A stretch of 64,000 nucleotides of DNA from Dromiciops gliroides (GCF_019393635.1 NC_057863.1:38666857-38730856); one strand, 5' to 3'. Numbered from the stretch's first letter, positions 30,340-41,667 are shown. Numbers and translations: made by a program. The notes: a model not told the origin generated them from the letters alone.

Positions 30340-31008
30340 GGGGGCAGAGCCAAGATGGTGGAGGAAAGGCAGTGAGCTCTCAAACTCATGACACGATCAC
30401 TCCAAAAAACATCCAAATAATGTCACAGGATAATTCCTGGAGCAGCAAAATCCACAGAAGAATGTGCTGAAGTCATCTTCCAACCAAGGACAGTTTGGAA
30501 GGTCGGAAGGAGGGAGCTGATGTGCTGAGACAGGAGTGGAGCCCAACCCCACTGTCACCCTGACACAGATCCAGTCACAGGAAGGCCTTGACAGAGAAAG
30601 AGACCCCTCCCCACCCCCCCAACCTCTAAATCAGCTGCAGCGCCAGTGTCATCAGGGACTAAGCTCATAGTCTGGTGAAAGGGTTGAGTCCTGGGCAGGG
30701 GGAAGATTACAGGAGTCTCTGCTGGTGCTGAGGCAGAACTTGGGTTTTTCACCCCTTCTGGGAACCAGGAAGCAGGCTTGTGTAGCAGTGGCTCAGGTGG
30801 GGGTGGGGCACAGGCTCCTTGGAGCTGACAACCACAACACACAAAGCTGGTTGATTAGCAAGTTGGTCTGGGGTCATCTATGGACCAGGGAACAGGCCAG
30901 GTGAGTGAAGAACCTGCTCCTCCTTAAATCAGACCACCTGGGACCTTCTGAAGCTTGGGATACTGCAGCCTAGAAACAATGCCCCACTTTAAGGAGCTAA
31001 AAGTCAAG
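30340..31008 (+). mobile_element. orphan L1 5' UTR fragment
   Basis: Begins GGGGGCAGAGCCAAGATGG, the start of marsupial L1 5' UTRs, continuing GCAGTGAGCTCTCAAACTC and AATAATGTCACAGGATAATT. It stops near AAAGTCAAG at 31008 before any ORF1. Normal L1 insertions keep the 3' end, so an isolated 5' end is unusual. The last bases abut GTATGT, a donor-like sequence. Confidence 0.75.
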
Positions 31009-31059
31009 GTATGTCATCAACATTTTCATTCCCTGGTCTTATTTCTTGGGGCGTGAGGC

Positions 31060-31440
31060 TTGGGAATCAGTGTGGCATAGTGAGTAGAGTACTGAACCCA
31101 GATTTAGGAAGACCCAGGCTTAATACTCATTATACTCCATTGATTCCTAAGCTTCATCCCCCCAAGAAGTAAGACTTGGGAATGAAAGTCTTGATGACAC
31201 ATCTAATAAACACTAGGGTCAAATTTTGTTTCTGACACTTGCTTGTTGTGTGATGCTGGGAAAGGGACAACCTCTCTAAGCCTTGGTTTCATAGTCAATA
31301 AAGTAGTAATAATACTACTTGTGGTACTTCCCTCAAAGGATTGTCATGAGGCTTAAGTGGAATAACATATGCATAGAGCTTTACAAACCTCAAAGGAGTA
31401 TATAAATACCAAAGGCTGTGCCTCTGTTTAAATGTCAGTT
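31060..31440 (+). mobile_element. CORE-SINE with internal interruption
   Basis: SINE head CAGTGTGGCATAGTGAGTAG and GACCCAGGCTTAATACTC, then about 85 bp of foreign sequence, then TTTCTGACACTTGCTTGTTG, GTAATAATACTACTTGTGG and ATGCATAGAGCTTTAC. Confidence 0.6.
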
Positions 31441-32169
31441 GTCATTATTTCTATTTGCATTTAGAATGTCAGTCCAATTCCTCTTCACTAAAGCATTAGG
31501 GGAGAGTCAAGGGAAACTCAGGAAATAGGAATTCCTAAACAAAGAAAAGACTTGAGCTAAATAAACCTTCACTGATCTTTGTCCAGTTTCTCTGAAGAGA
31601 GCAGTGTCAATTCTTGGGCATGTGGGAACTGGTTAGCTCTCACCCTCATTTGACAACAGATTTAAAGGCTACATCTAATCCTTTATCCTCACTGCCTGGT
31701 CCAAGGAAAGACCAGATATTGTGTTTAGGAATCCAGGGAAGTATGTGGAAAGCTGATGCCACTCCACAGAGATCACTTTCTAAGGACATCACATCTGGAC
31801 AATGATACTTTAAATTCTTAAGGATGTCTCTTCCTTCATCCTTCTTTATTGCTTTTGGGTAAACCACATAAGGTAAATATACACCGCTAAAGGAAAATTG
31901 AGTGCTAAGCCAGATAATTTTCCAGATAATTCAGTCAAAAGTGTCTCTGCTTGTAAAGGAAGAAATCATGGGGCTTGAACAGGATTGGCAGTTCACTTGA
32001 GAGTGAATTGGTCCATTCTTTGCCTTGTCTGCACAGGGGATCTTTGATTGATTACCCTCATCTTTGTCTAAGCTTAAAAAGAGGCTCCAGCTTGGTTCCC
32101 TATATAAGGGTTTTCTTACATTTTCAGCTATTAAAACCTGTTTCACAGGTAAATGCAGGTCAGACAAGG
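31441..32169. other. unique sequence
   Basis: Single-copy DNA. Overlapping 60-84-codon frames on both strands lack any domain. Confidence 0.35.
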
Positions 32170-32928
32170 TCAGTTGGCTGCTCAAGAAGCTTTACTGGTT
32201 TCCTATTACCTCTGAGATAAAAGACAGATTCCTCTGATTGGCATTCAAAGTCCTTGCTCAAGCTTGTTCCAAGTATCTCTTTTGAGACCTAAATCATATT
32301 TCTCTCCTCGTATGTTGCTGTGTTTCAAATTGTGCTACTTGTTCCCTCTACAAACCATTCTATTTCTTGCCTCCACACTTTCTCACAGTGCCCTTACCCC
32401 AAAATGAATGTCAAAAATATTCTCCCATCTCACCTCCCCCATTTGGACTTCCTAGCTCCTTTCAAGGTTCATCTCTGGTGCCATCTCCTATAGGAAGCCC
32501 TTCCTGATCTCCCCAGCTATTCATTTTTTTTTAATTTATTTTTTTAGTGAGGCAATTGGGGTTAAGTGACTTGCCCAGGGTCACACAGCTAGTAAGTGTT
32601 AAGTGTCTGAGGTCGGATTTGAACTCAGGTCCTTCTGAATCCAGGGCCCGTGCTCTATTCACTGCGCCACCTAGCTGCCCCTTTTCATTTTTTATTATTT
32701 TTTTTTTAGTGTCTCCCCAGCTATTAAAATCCTTCCTTCCCCCTTCCCCCTTTCCCCTTCCCCTATTACTTTGTCTTATTTATTTGTTGATTCCTGCCAC
32801 CTACCTCCATTAGAAAGTAAACTCCTTTGTGGACAGGGCCTACTTCATTTTTGTCTCCGCACTTCCAGCATCTAGCACAGTGTCTGGAACATAGTAAGAG
32901 TTTAATAAATGCTTGTTAAATTAAATTC
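32170..32928 (+). mobile_element. L2-type LINE 3' end, interrupted by a SINE
   Basis: Order: TTACTGGTTTCCTATTACC, GGAAGCCCTTCCTGATCTCC, interruption at 32521, resuming at 32726 AAAATCCTTCC, then GAAAGTAAACTCCTTTGTGG, TCTAGCACAGTGTCTGG and GAGTTTAATAAATGCTTG. Confidence 0.8.
32522..32711 (-). mobile_element. marsupial SINE with extra T-rich 5' flank
   Basis: Antisense copy inside the L2-type end, bounded by a perfect 14-bp duplication TCTCCCCAGCTATT (32508-32521 and 32712-32725). Beyond the SINE head lies about 28 bp (TTTTCATTTTTTATTA, then T-runs and AGTG) that mimics the T-rich tail on the other side. Confidence 0.9.
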
Positions 32929-32929
32929 T

Positions 32930-33430
32930 TTATTCTCGACATTCTTTTTAATATCTCCTAGAATATACATTTTTATAAACTCCTTCATATGCCTCCTATC
33001 ATTAAGCAACTGCATTTTAAATGATGATTTATGGAAGCCCCTGACAGTTCAGAATGATGATTTTATAGCAAAGCAAGCTGGGGCTATAGTAGGCATTGCT
33101 AATGGCCTGTGCTTTATAAGACAACAGGATGAATGGCTTCTCCTATCACCAGCCTTTACCAGGTGTCTCCATATTTAGGCCTGCCTGTCTCATTCTCTCA
33201 TTTATATGAATCATCGTTCATTTGCAAATTTCAGGAATGGGTCTATGGAAACAAATACTCTGCTATGTCCACTGCATGAGATAATGAAAGGAAGAGAGCA
33301 GAGCTTACTCCCCTTGTCTTAACCTGAAACCAGGGGTCCTGATGGTTGGTCATTTATGTCTTTGTACAGGTTGTTAACCATACCTAGAGTATTTTCTCTC
33401 CCCATTTCCCTCACCTCTTATTAATTTGTA
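32930..33430. other. unique sequence
   Basis: No repeat or exon recognised. Confidence 0.35.

Positions 33431-33432
<2 letters not shown>

Positions 33433-33482
<50 letters not shown>
33433..33482. repeat. (AC)25 microsatellite
   Basis: Twenty-five uninterrupted AC units. Confidence 0.95.
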
Positions 33483-33484
<2 letters not shown>

Positions 33485-33529
33485 TATTTATTTAGTTGTA
33501 TAAATGTCATGTCTTTCTCTGCTCATCCC

Positions 33530-33650
33530 ACCCACCTACTTCAGGAGGATATAACCTCTTAAAGGGCAAGCTTGGTTTCTTTTCTGTCTTTGGATCCCCC
33601 AGTACCTGGAACATAGTAGGTGCTTAATAAATGTTTATTGAGTGAATTAA
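33530..33650 (+). mobile_element. L2-type 3' tail
   Basis: CTTCAGGAGGATATAACCTC, TTGGATCCCCCAGTACCTGG and TAGTAGGTGCTTAATAAATG. Confidence 0.75.
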
Positions 33651-33703
33651 AACTGGAGTGTGTGTAGTTGTGGGGTCAAAGTGGAATCATGTTCAGTAAT
33701 TTA

Positions 33704-33862
33704 CTCTTCTTATTTGGGGGGAGTGAAAAAAACCCAATATATTTCTGCATATCAAGGTATGCTATTTTGCAGGAGTGGAAAAATATTTCTGTGTATCAAG
33801 CCTTGTTATTTTGGGGGAATGAAAAGACATAATATATTTCTGATGTATCAAGCTTTGCTATT
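33704..33862. repeat. about 53-bp tandem repeat, roughly 3 units
   Basis: Recurring order ATATTTCTG(N)ATCAAG(N)GCTATTTTG(N)GGAGTGAAAA at about 33735, 33785 and 33837. Units differ by substitutions and small indels. It produces a repeating motif in an unconvincing 103-codon frame. Confidence 0.7.
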
Positions 33863-33929
33863 GGATCTGACCTCAACTATTTCTTTCTTCCTTCCTCCCT
33901 GCCTTCCTTCCTTTCTTTTTTTGTTTCTT

Positions 33930-34000
33930 TTTGATCTAAACTGTATATCCCCAGTATATAGCACATACTAGATAATAAATGCTTATTAATTGACTGATAT
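33930..34000 (+). mobile_element. L2-type tail fragment
   Basis: ACTGTATATCCCCAGTATAT, AGCACATACTAGATAATAAA and TGCTTATTAATTGACTG. Confidence 0.55.
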
Positions 34001-34074
34001 CATCATTATAGTGTGGAAATTCTCTCCATTGAAGAAGGTTGGCAAACCTTCAGTTACTTGTAGGCCTAGAGAAA

Positions 34075-34178
34075 TTTCAGAGGCACTGTGAAGTTGTGAC
34101 TTGCCAAGGGTACCACAATGAGCATGCATGGCTGATGAGACTTGAAACCACTTCTTCCTGACTCTAAGGTCAGTCCTC
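34075..34178 (-). mobile_element. MIR-type fragment
   Basis: TGACTTGCCAAGGGTACCAC, ACTTGAAACCACTTCTTCC and TGACTCTAAGGTCAG: antisense body interrupted by the next SINE. Confidence 0.6.
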
Positions 34179-34334
34179 GGGGGCAGCTAGGTGGTGCAGT
34201 GGATAAAGCACCAGCCCTGGAGTCAGGAGGACCTGAGTTCAAATCTGACCTCAGATACTTAACATTTACTAGTTGTGTGACCCTAGGCAAGTCACTTAAC
34301 CCCAATTGCCTTGCAAAAAAAAAAAGAGACTTAA
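34179..34334 (+). mobile_element. marsupial SINE
   Basis: Full-length copy. Duplication TAAGGTCAGTCCTC (34165-34178) against TAAGGTCAGTTCTC (34335-34348). Confidence 0.93.
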
Positions 34335-34573
34335 TAAGGTCAGTTCTCTATCAAATCCATAATGCTGCCTTTCTTGGCTTCACATGCACAAATTAATTTA
34401 CCGTAATTTATTTCACATTACTTCTAGAGTCTAATATGCAAAAGTTCAAAATTGAGGCAGTTGAAGGCAAGAAGATGATAATGAATGTAGTACCTTTCTT
34501 TCATGCCTTTTCACAGGCTGTTTCCATCCTTTCATTCCTTGCCCACCCACCAGTCCTCCTTTATTTGTATTTG

Positions 34574-34574
<1 letters not shown>

Positions 34575-34664
<90 letters not shown>
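34575..34664. repeat. (TA)45 microsatellite
   Basis: Ninety bp of pure alternating TA, able to extrude as a cruciform and prone to length change. Confidence 0.97.
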
Positions 34665-34667
<3 letters not shown>

Positions 34668-35300
34668 GTTTCCTTATAGGTGTAAATTGTTGTTTACACC
34701 TAGATGAATGTGAGCTCCTTGAGGGTAGAGAATATTTTAATTTGGTTCCTACTGATAGGTGACATAGTTACACAATGTCCACTGAAGGGAAGAGGAATGT
34801 TAGAACCAGGAGGAGAGAATAAATAGAGTTTGAAGAAATGGTCTCCAGTCAAAACCAAGTGTAGGGTGCCTCAAAGCCTGAGAGATTTGTTGCCGGAATT
34901 TATGAAGATTAAAAATCAAAATAAATATCTGCTAAATAAATTAAATAGTATTATTAAATTAAATATTTAATAGAAATAAATAAATTTACAAAATAATTAA
35001 AATAGTAACCTTATGGCAGTTTAAGGAGGCAAACCCTTCACAACTTAGTATCAGACTAGGGCAAAACCCTTAATTGTCATAATGTTTATAATGTGTTCCC
35101 TAGGTTGCCTACTTGTTGCCTTTTCATACACTAATGATATAGATATTTATGCCCCTCTATCTTTGTGAGAAACATTCTAGTCCTACATTTCTTTCTTTCT
35201 ATGCTGTTTCATCAAATGCCAATTAATTTTTTTCCTCTCTGACTAATTGGTAAAAAGTAAACACGTTAGTGTTTACTTAGCTCATAAGCTTTTTGAGATT
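34665..35300. other. AT-rich unique sequence
   Basis: Includes a very AT-rich run of TAAAT-type words at 34915-35005. No gene. Confidence 0.35.
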
Positions 35301-35304
35301 CTGG

Positions 35305-35705
35305 GTCTTAGGTTTAGAGCCAGAAGGGAATTTAGAGGTCATCTGGTTCAGAGTTATCAAACAGATAGCCACTGACCCCACCACAACACACCCAAGTACA
35401 TCCAGAACCAGATTAAAATGTGATTGGGAAACGAAATAAATAAAAATACAATATAGCATAGATAATGTTAATATGTAGTTCTTTCAAACAATAAGTAGCC
35501 AAAGGAGTCCCTATGCATAGTTTAGTACTCCTCCCCTCCTTTCTCTCTGAGTTTGACATCACTAATCTAATCCAATCCGGCTCATTTTATAGATGAGAAA
35601 ACAGATGAAACTCTCAGAGGTTAATGACAAGTAGCAAGTGGTAGAGACAGAATTCAAATTCAGTTCCTATGACTTCCTGGTCAGTTCTTTTTCTACTCCA
35701 CAACC
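35305..35705 (-). mobile_element. MIR3-like SINE split by a hAT element
   Basis: The left part is TTTAGAGCCAGAAGGGAATT and GAGGTCATCTGGTT. The right part resumes ATCTAATCCAATCC, CTCATTTTATAGATGAGAAA and AATTCAAATTCAGTTCC. Confidence 0.7.
35349..35564 (-). mobile_element. hAT-type MITE inside a SINE
   Basis: Ends read CAGAGTTATCAAAC (left) and TAGTGATGTCAAACTC inward from the right: imperfect inverted repeats of the GTGTCAAACTC class. The flanks ATCTGGTT and ATCTAATC fit a decayed 8-bp duplication and restore the host SINE when joined. Confidence 0.7.
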
Positions 35706-36599
35706 ATGGAATAGGCTAAACCTGTGGTAGTTTTTCTAAGACCTCTACATTCAAAAAAGGTGGGTCATGCTGTAGGTGCTACATGATTATAGAGAACATC
35801 AAGCCAGAAGGAAACAGGAAAGGAGAGGTTGGAACTGTGAATTTGAGTTGGAACAAACAGTCAGCAGAAGGGCAAGGGGATCAAAAGAACCAGCAAGCTG
35901 GAGTTACAAATGCTAAAGGAATAGCTCAAGCATCAAGAGGAGAATAATAGGTTTTTTGGTTTTCTTTTTAAATGTATGGTATATTCTAGGACAGCTTCCT
36001 TTTAAGGCTAGGCTTATGGGAAATCAAGGCCTAGGGCCAGGGAGGTATAGTGCCACACCCTGTCCTGTCCTGTGCTTTCCAGGAGGGGTAGATGAGAAAT
36101 AAGGATGAGGACTGCTCAGACTGAGTGTCTGAGAAGATCAGCACACAGATGGGGTTACTCTAGCTCCGAGAGCTTGGTCCTCTGTAGGACCCAGAATGAA
36201 TTTAACATAACCTGCAGAAGTAATCGAGCTCTGAGGGAACTTATTTGTGCTGACCAAATTTCTAGGAATTCCAATCCATATAATTTATGGATTAACTGGG
36301 CCCAAACTGTTAATATGAAGGACAGAGTTTACCTTTGGAAGCTTATTTATTAATAATCTTTATGACTTGCTTTGCTCTCATCAAGGGTCTCCCTTAGGAA
36401 GATCAGTATCTATCCGAGGTCTCTCTGAGGCAGGGTTATTTAACCCGGGGATCATGGATTTCCTAAGGGGAATGTGGATAGATTTTAGAGGATCAAGTAC
36501 ATTCAAGTTCACTTGGATGGGGGGAAAATTACATCTTTTTTTTTTACTAGTCTCTAACAGAAATTTAGCATTTCCTTCAGTTATGAATTTTTAAAACTT
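35706..36599. other. unique sequence
   Basis: About 0.9 kb with no recognised repeat. The frames at 36105-36594 have no domain. Confidence 0.35.
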
Positions 36600-36750
36600 G
36601 AGCAACAATAATAGCTTGCACTTGTATAGAGCTTTGAGATTTGCAAAGCACCTTTACATATGTTATCTCACTTGATTCTCACAACAACTCTATAAGGAAA
36701 CTTCAATTATTACCTCTATTTTACAGACAGAGAAACTTAGGGTGAGAAAG
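36600..36750 (-). mobile_element. THER1/MON1-type fragment
   Basis: GCAACAATAATAGCTTGCAC, GAGATTTGCAAAGCACC, TTATCTCACTTGATTCTCAC and TTTTACAGACAGAGAAAC. Confidence 0.75.
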
Positions 36751-36839
36751 GATTCATGAACTGCAAAAGGAATCCACAATACACAAAAGGTTAAGAACTT
36801 CTTTATAGAGACAGGAAAATTCCCTTGCATGCATGTAGG

Positions 36840-37140
36840 TTAACAAGTCATTCAAGTTTTATTTACTCCATCTAAGAAAATAGAATGAGACTGTGCCTGA
36901 ACCTGGTGGTAGGTAGGAAAACTCTCCTCCCACCTGTATGAAATGATGTAGAATGAAGTAAGCAAAATTATAAGGATGATTTATATAATGACTACAACAC
37001 TGCCAAGGAAAATATCTGCAAAAGTCATGGGAACTCTCATCAATACAATGAATCAAGAAAACTGATGATGTTTCCTGCCTCTGGGTAGAGAATTGATGGA
37101 CTGAAAGATTGGAAAGTGACATACATTTTAGAGATGCCTC
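36840..37140 (+). mobile_element. probable marsupial interspersed repeat
   Basis: TGAAATGATGTAGAATGAAG, AATTTATATAATGACTAC-like and CTCATCAATACAATGAATC motifs resemble a repeat I know as frequent in marsupial genomes, possibly an L1 3' part. Family uncertain. Confidence 0.4.
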
Positions 37141-37780
37141 CCCACCCCCACCCCCAGCATTGAGTAACTCAGGTGTGGTCAGCTAGAAGCAGACTAGGAA
37201 TCTCTTATCTTACTCTGTCAAACTCTATCTTCAACTTTTCCAAATTCTCGTAAAGTCCTTCTATTGACTAACAATTCAGTTTTTAAAGTCTTATATAAGT
37301 TTGATTCAGTTTTGGCACTACTGCTAAGGGACTTCTGAACTGGTTTGCACATGAAGACAACCAAAACAGACTTTGATTGCTTTCCCTTATAAAGGGGATC
37401 ATTGGAGTGGATAATTGAAATCAGCAGATAATTGCTCAGCTGGGTTCCATTGCCAAATCCTAAAGCAAAGACTTGGGCTCCTCTTTGGGGAGCCAGACCG
37501 TGGCATTGGTCTGTTTGGGGCAGGAGATACTATAGGGAGAATTATACTTTTCTCTGTCATAAATCCCAGGTGAGTTAATGTTGTGTTATCTCTCTCCCTT
37601 CAGGGCTGTGGACAATAAACAACATAGGTCAAAGCCAGACAGATGAGAGAGAACCTTGGCATGGAGAATTCCTTTCTCCATCACATGGTTCCTTCTTTCC
37701 AATGACCAGACTATCCAGTTGGTTGGAGACAACATCCTTACACTTCTGCAGCTAGAGTCTTTATCCTTCAATCTAATTGG
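37141..37780. other. unique sequence
   Basis: No gene or repeat recognised. Confidence 0.35.
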
Positions 37781-37781
37781 A

Positions 37782-38070
37782 TAGAATCTCAGAGGTGAAA
37801 GGGACCCTGGTGACCATCTAACTCAACTTCTTACTAATTGTGTGACTTAGCATAAGTCACTTAACTTCCATGTTCCTCAATTTCCTACTCTGTAAAATGA
37901 AGGAATTGAAATAGATGGCTTTTATTAGTATGAGCAAGGGAAAACCTGAGTCTCTTCTGAACTATCTCCAACAATTGGTCATCCAGATTCTTCTGGAAGA
38001 CTTCTAGAGAAGGGAAACCATTACTTCCCAGGTAGCCCATTCTACTTTTGCAGACCTCTAGGGAAGTTAT
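37782..38070 (-). mobile_element. CR1/L3 fragment interrupted by a sense MIR piece
   Basis: AGAGGTGAAAGGGACCCTGG and GACCATCTAACTC are followed by a sense MIR core (37820-37925: GTGTGACTTAGCATAAGTCA, GTAAAATGAAGGAATTG), then CR1 antisense ATCCAGATTCTTCTGGAAGA and GTAGCCCATTCTACTTTTGC. Confidence 0.6.
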
Positions 38071-38079
38071 TATTATCAT

Positions 38080-40060
38080 TACTATTATTATTCAAGTGGA
38101 AATTGGGACAGGTTAGAAAGTAAAAGAGAAATCCCACCTGTGATATATACTACCTTAGTCTTCAGACCAGATCAACCATGGAGCCAACTTCCCTGGTAGG
38201 AAGGCACTTACGTTATTAATCTATAAGGCTTACCAAAGGGCAAGGAAATCAATACATATCATCCTGAATTGGCAATGATTTCATATTACTCCTAATGATG
38301 GTGTAGAAATGAAAAAAAATATACAGGATCCCAAGGATGATATTATTCTATGCACACAGACTAAAGTGGAAAAATAGAGTGATTATCCAGGGAATTCAGG
38401 TTCTAAAAACATCTCTCCCATGAAATATCTAGATAATTTAAATAAAAGCACATTTAAAAAAATAATCGGGAAAATGACTTTGATTCTCTTCTTCACTTTG
38501 TGTGTCTCTCAACACGACTGAAGTATATTTAAAAGCTCACCCTTGAGAGGAACATGATAGGAAAATTAAAACCAAAATCTTTTCCCTCTCTCCTCCTCTC
38601 TTGCCCTTAAAACAATATTAGTTGGTGTCTGCCCAGTGTTTTGGGGTCATACAATGCCATAATGCTTCAGCTGGAAAGAGAGTGGTTCTTCACCCTTCTA
38701 CCTCTAGACACACCCAAACTGCCTAACCGAACAAGGACTAAGTGTTAGCACATTTATGGCAGCCTGTTCCCCATTAAACAATGGAGAATAATAACTGGGT
38801 TCTTTGATGAAAGTGTACATTCAATTCCTTGAAACTACATTGAAACCAAGAGCTATTGTTACTGGTGACCCTTTAGTAAAGCTTTGGTATCTCATGAACT
38901 GGGTTGACCTTGAGCACTTCTAAATAATTATGTTCTTTGGCTCATGCCCCACCCAAACATTTTCCTGGAAATACTAGAATTTGACTTATGGCTAGGCTCC
39001 CCAAGAATAAGGATGAGGTCCTTAGCTCAGGTGCTAGCACTCAGGCTAACAGAACACTGGATATAGGACAGACTTCATTTAACCAGATTAAAAAAAAAAA
39101 GTAAAGAACTCTTATATGAACCCATAAATAATCAAACTTTCTCTTCTTCCCTCTCTGGTGGACCTCTAACTCCAGACTAATAGTACTACCCTGGGTGGGC
39201 ACTTCTTGACTCAGTGTGACTTTTTCCAAGTCTAGGCCTTGTGGTGTAACTTACACTCCCTTCTTTCCCTCACCCAGGAGGTTTACTGGAGAGATGAATT
39301 AATTTTGTTCCCCCAGGGTATGCCTGAGCTCACCCAATACATTATCAAAAATATCTGGTCCTAACTCAGGCAACCAATAGGAGATCTTTCCAACAATAGC
39401 TTTACTTAATGCTTATTAGATGAGCCATAAAGCAATCTATAAAATCTGATATGTCTAAATAGCACCAACAGAACAATATACACAATTACTATAAGAATAT
39501 GAACAAAAAGAACCCTAAAAGGCAGTTCAAATTAATTGTAGTGAGCATTCTTGGTTTTGGAGAATAGATAATGAAACTCACCTCCCTCGGCTTACCTGAG
39601 AGTTGGGGAACCGCACAAGCAGAGTGTTGCATACAGTGTCAGATGTGGCTGCCATATTTGTTAATTTTGCCTAATTATTTTTTGTTTGTTTACAAAGTGG
39701 GGTTTAATGGGCAGGAAATATGTCAGGAAATGATTGGTGTAAAAACAAATTACATCAATAAACTTTAAAAATTTGAAATCCTTAATCTAAGATTTCATGT
39801 CAGGAATATTATTTGCAACCATATATTTAACTAAAGGACTTTGCATAGCATGTAGCAATTTGATTATAACTGCTTTTGACTTCCTTGTGCAGAAGTTAGA
39901 TAGTAAAAGACAATAATGTATGTCCCATAAAATATATGTATCTACATTTATAGTTAATCTTTATGTTCATTGGAAGTTTCGGTCTTTTTGGTGTAAATAT
40001 TTACCACTTCCTTATTGAGCCATTATAGATAAATTATTAATAGACTCAGTATAAGGAGAG
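38080..40060. other. repeat-poor unique block
   Basis: About 2 kb without a recognisable interspersed repeat, one of the longest such stretches right of the CpG island. No exon is supported. A reasonable place to look for conserved non-coding elements. Confidence 0.4.
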
Positions 40061-40064
40061 ACTC

Positions 40065-40495
40065 CTCCACTGAGATCCTTCCCACTTTGGTCCTAGCCTA
40101 CCTTACCAGGCTGATTACACATGACTTCCTCCGTCTCATTTACTCTATGGTCCTGACAAACTTTCCTACTTATTCCTTGTTCATAGCATTCCATCTCCTG
40201 TCTCCCTGCCTGATACATACTTCCTCATCACATTTACCTCATAGACTTCTTAGCTTCTTTCATCATCCTGCTCAAATGGTGCTTCCGACCTGAGACTTCC
40301 TGAAGCCATCCTTAGATGCTGGTGTCCTCCCCTTCCCCCTCCCGAACTACTTTGTACTGACTTTTATGAGTACAAGGTGTTTCAGCTCAATAGAATATAA
40401 GGTCCTTGAGGTCAAAGTCTGTTTCATTGTTATCCCAGGGTGCCTGACACATAGAACATAATTATTAAGTGCTTGTTAATTGATTAATCAGTTGT
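40065..40495 (+). mobile_element. L2-type LINE 3' end
   Basis: ACCTTACCAGGCTGATTACA, CATTCCATCTCCTGTCTCC, CCTGAAGCCATCCTTAGATG, AATATAAGGTCCTTGAGGTC, GGGTGCCTGACACATAG and TATTAAGTGCTTGTTAATTG. Confidence 0.75.
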
Positions 40496-40504
40496 AATCA
40501 AGGA

Positions 40505-40612
40505 TGTGCATATAATAATAGTAGCTAACATTTGTAAAGCACTTACTATGTGCAAAGCACATAGAATTGTTAGGACATTTGATCCTCAAAAGCAACTTTG
40601 GTAACATTATTG
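40505..40612 (-). mobile_element. THER1/MON1-type fragment
   Basis: AATAATAGTAGCTAACATTTG, AAAGCACTTACTATGTGC and GGACATTTGATCCTC. Confidence 0.65.
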
Positions 40613-40709
40613 AATGGCTTTCTGGGGGAAAAATGTATTCATGACATATGTTTAAGTTTAATTTGCCTTAACAATATTTCCTTCATTGCCTCCTTAACTG
40701 TAGGTGATA

Positions 40710-40853
40710 TGGGGGCAGTTAAGTGGTACAGTGGATAAAACACCAGCCCTGGATTCAGGAGGACCTGAATTCAAAGCTGGTCTCAGACATTTGACACTTA
40801 CTAGCTATGTGACCCTGGGCAAGTCACTTAACCCTCATTGTCCCATAAAAAAA
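40710..40853 (+). mobile_element. marsupial SINE
   Basis: Full-length copy with several transitions (GGGGCAGTTAAGTGGTAC). The flanks share TGTAGGT (40699 and 40854). Confidence 0.92.
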
Positions 40854-40859
40854 TGTAGG

Positions 40860-41279
40860 TAATCAACAAAATAATAAATGAAGTCCTGATTTGGAGTCTT
40901 TTGAAATGTAGGTTAGCTCTCCTGTAGTCAGTTTCAGCTGGCTTCAGTGTACCATTTATTATCATCCTGCTCTGATGCTACTCCATTGATTATGAAGATC
41001 AAGCATGATAACATATGTAAAATGTGTTGCAAACCTTAAATGATGGTGATGATGACGATGGCAGTGGTGATGGTGGTGGGGTAGAGGTAACCCAGGGTTC
41101 TTGAAGGCTCTGCCAACAAAGCACAAGTTCTGGCAAGATCAACCAAACCAGAAAGGCTTTGAGAAAGGCACAGAGTCCTGTGACTGACTCCATGTCCATT
41201 GCTCGATGGCCAGCCAAGTTAAATACAGAGGGGCTCAACCAACAAAAATGTTAGTTACCAGGTTATGAATATTTTCACA
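40860..41279. other. unique sequence
   Basis: Includes a GATGATGATG-type run at 41040-41075. Nothing else recognised. Confidence 0.3.
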
Positions 41280-41645
41280 GAACCTCAAATCTGAAAGAAG
41301 CTTCAGATATCATCCAAGTCTAAACCATTTCTGAATAAGGATCTGCTTTAAAACAATCCCAATGAGTAGTTATCCAGATTTTCACTGGAGATCTCCCTGG
41401 AAAGGGACTTACTACCCCAAGACAGCTCAGATTGTTAAGTTTTTCTTTATGTCAATCTTAAGTGTGCCTCTTGGCAACCTCACCCATTGTGCCTGATTTT
41501 TCCCACTGAGTCTAAGCAGACCCAAGTCTAATCTTTCTTCCACATGCCAGCCCTTCCAATACTTGGATGTCTGAAACACTGAGCTGGATACCCTGAGCTC
41601 TCCTTTTGTCCTCCCACAGCCTTCCTTTATGGAGGGCTCAGAACT
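41280..41645 (-). mobile_element. CR1/L3 LINE 3' end
   Basis: AACCTCAAATCTGAAAGAAG, TTTTTCTTTATGTCAATCTT, CTCTTGGCAACCTCACCCAT and CTTTCTTCCACATGCCAGCC follow the antisense CR1/L3 3' UTR. Confidence 0.65.
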
Positions 41646-41667
41646 TTTCAGTTAAAACTCCATTTTC

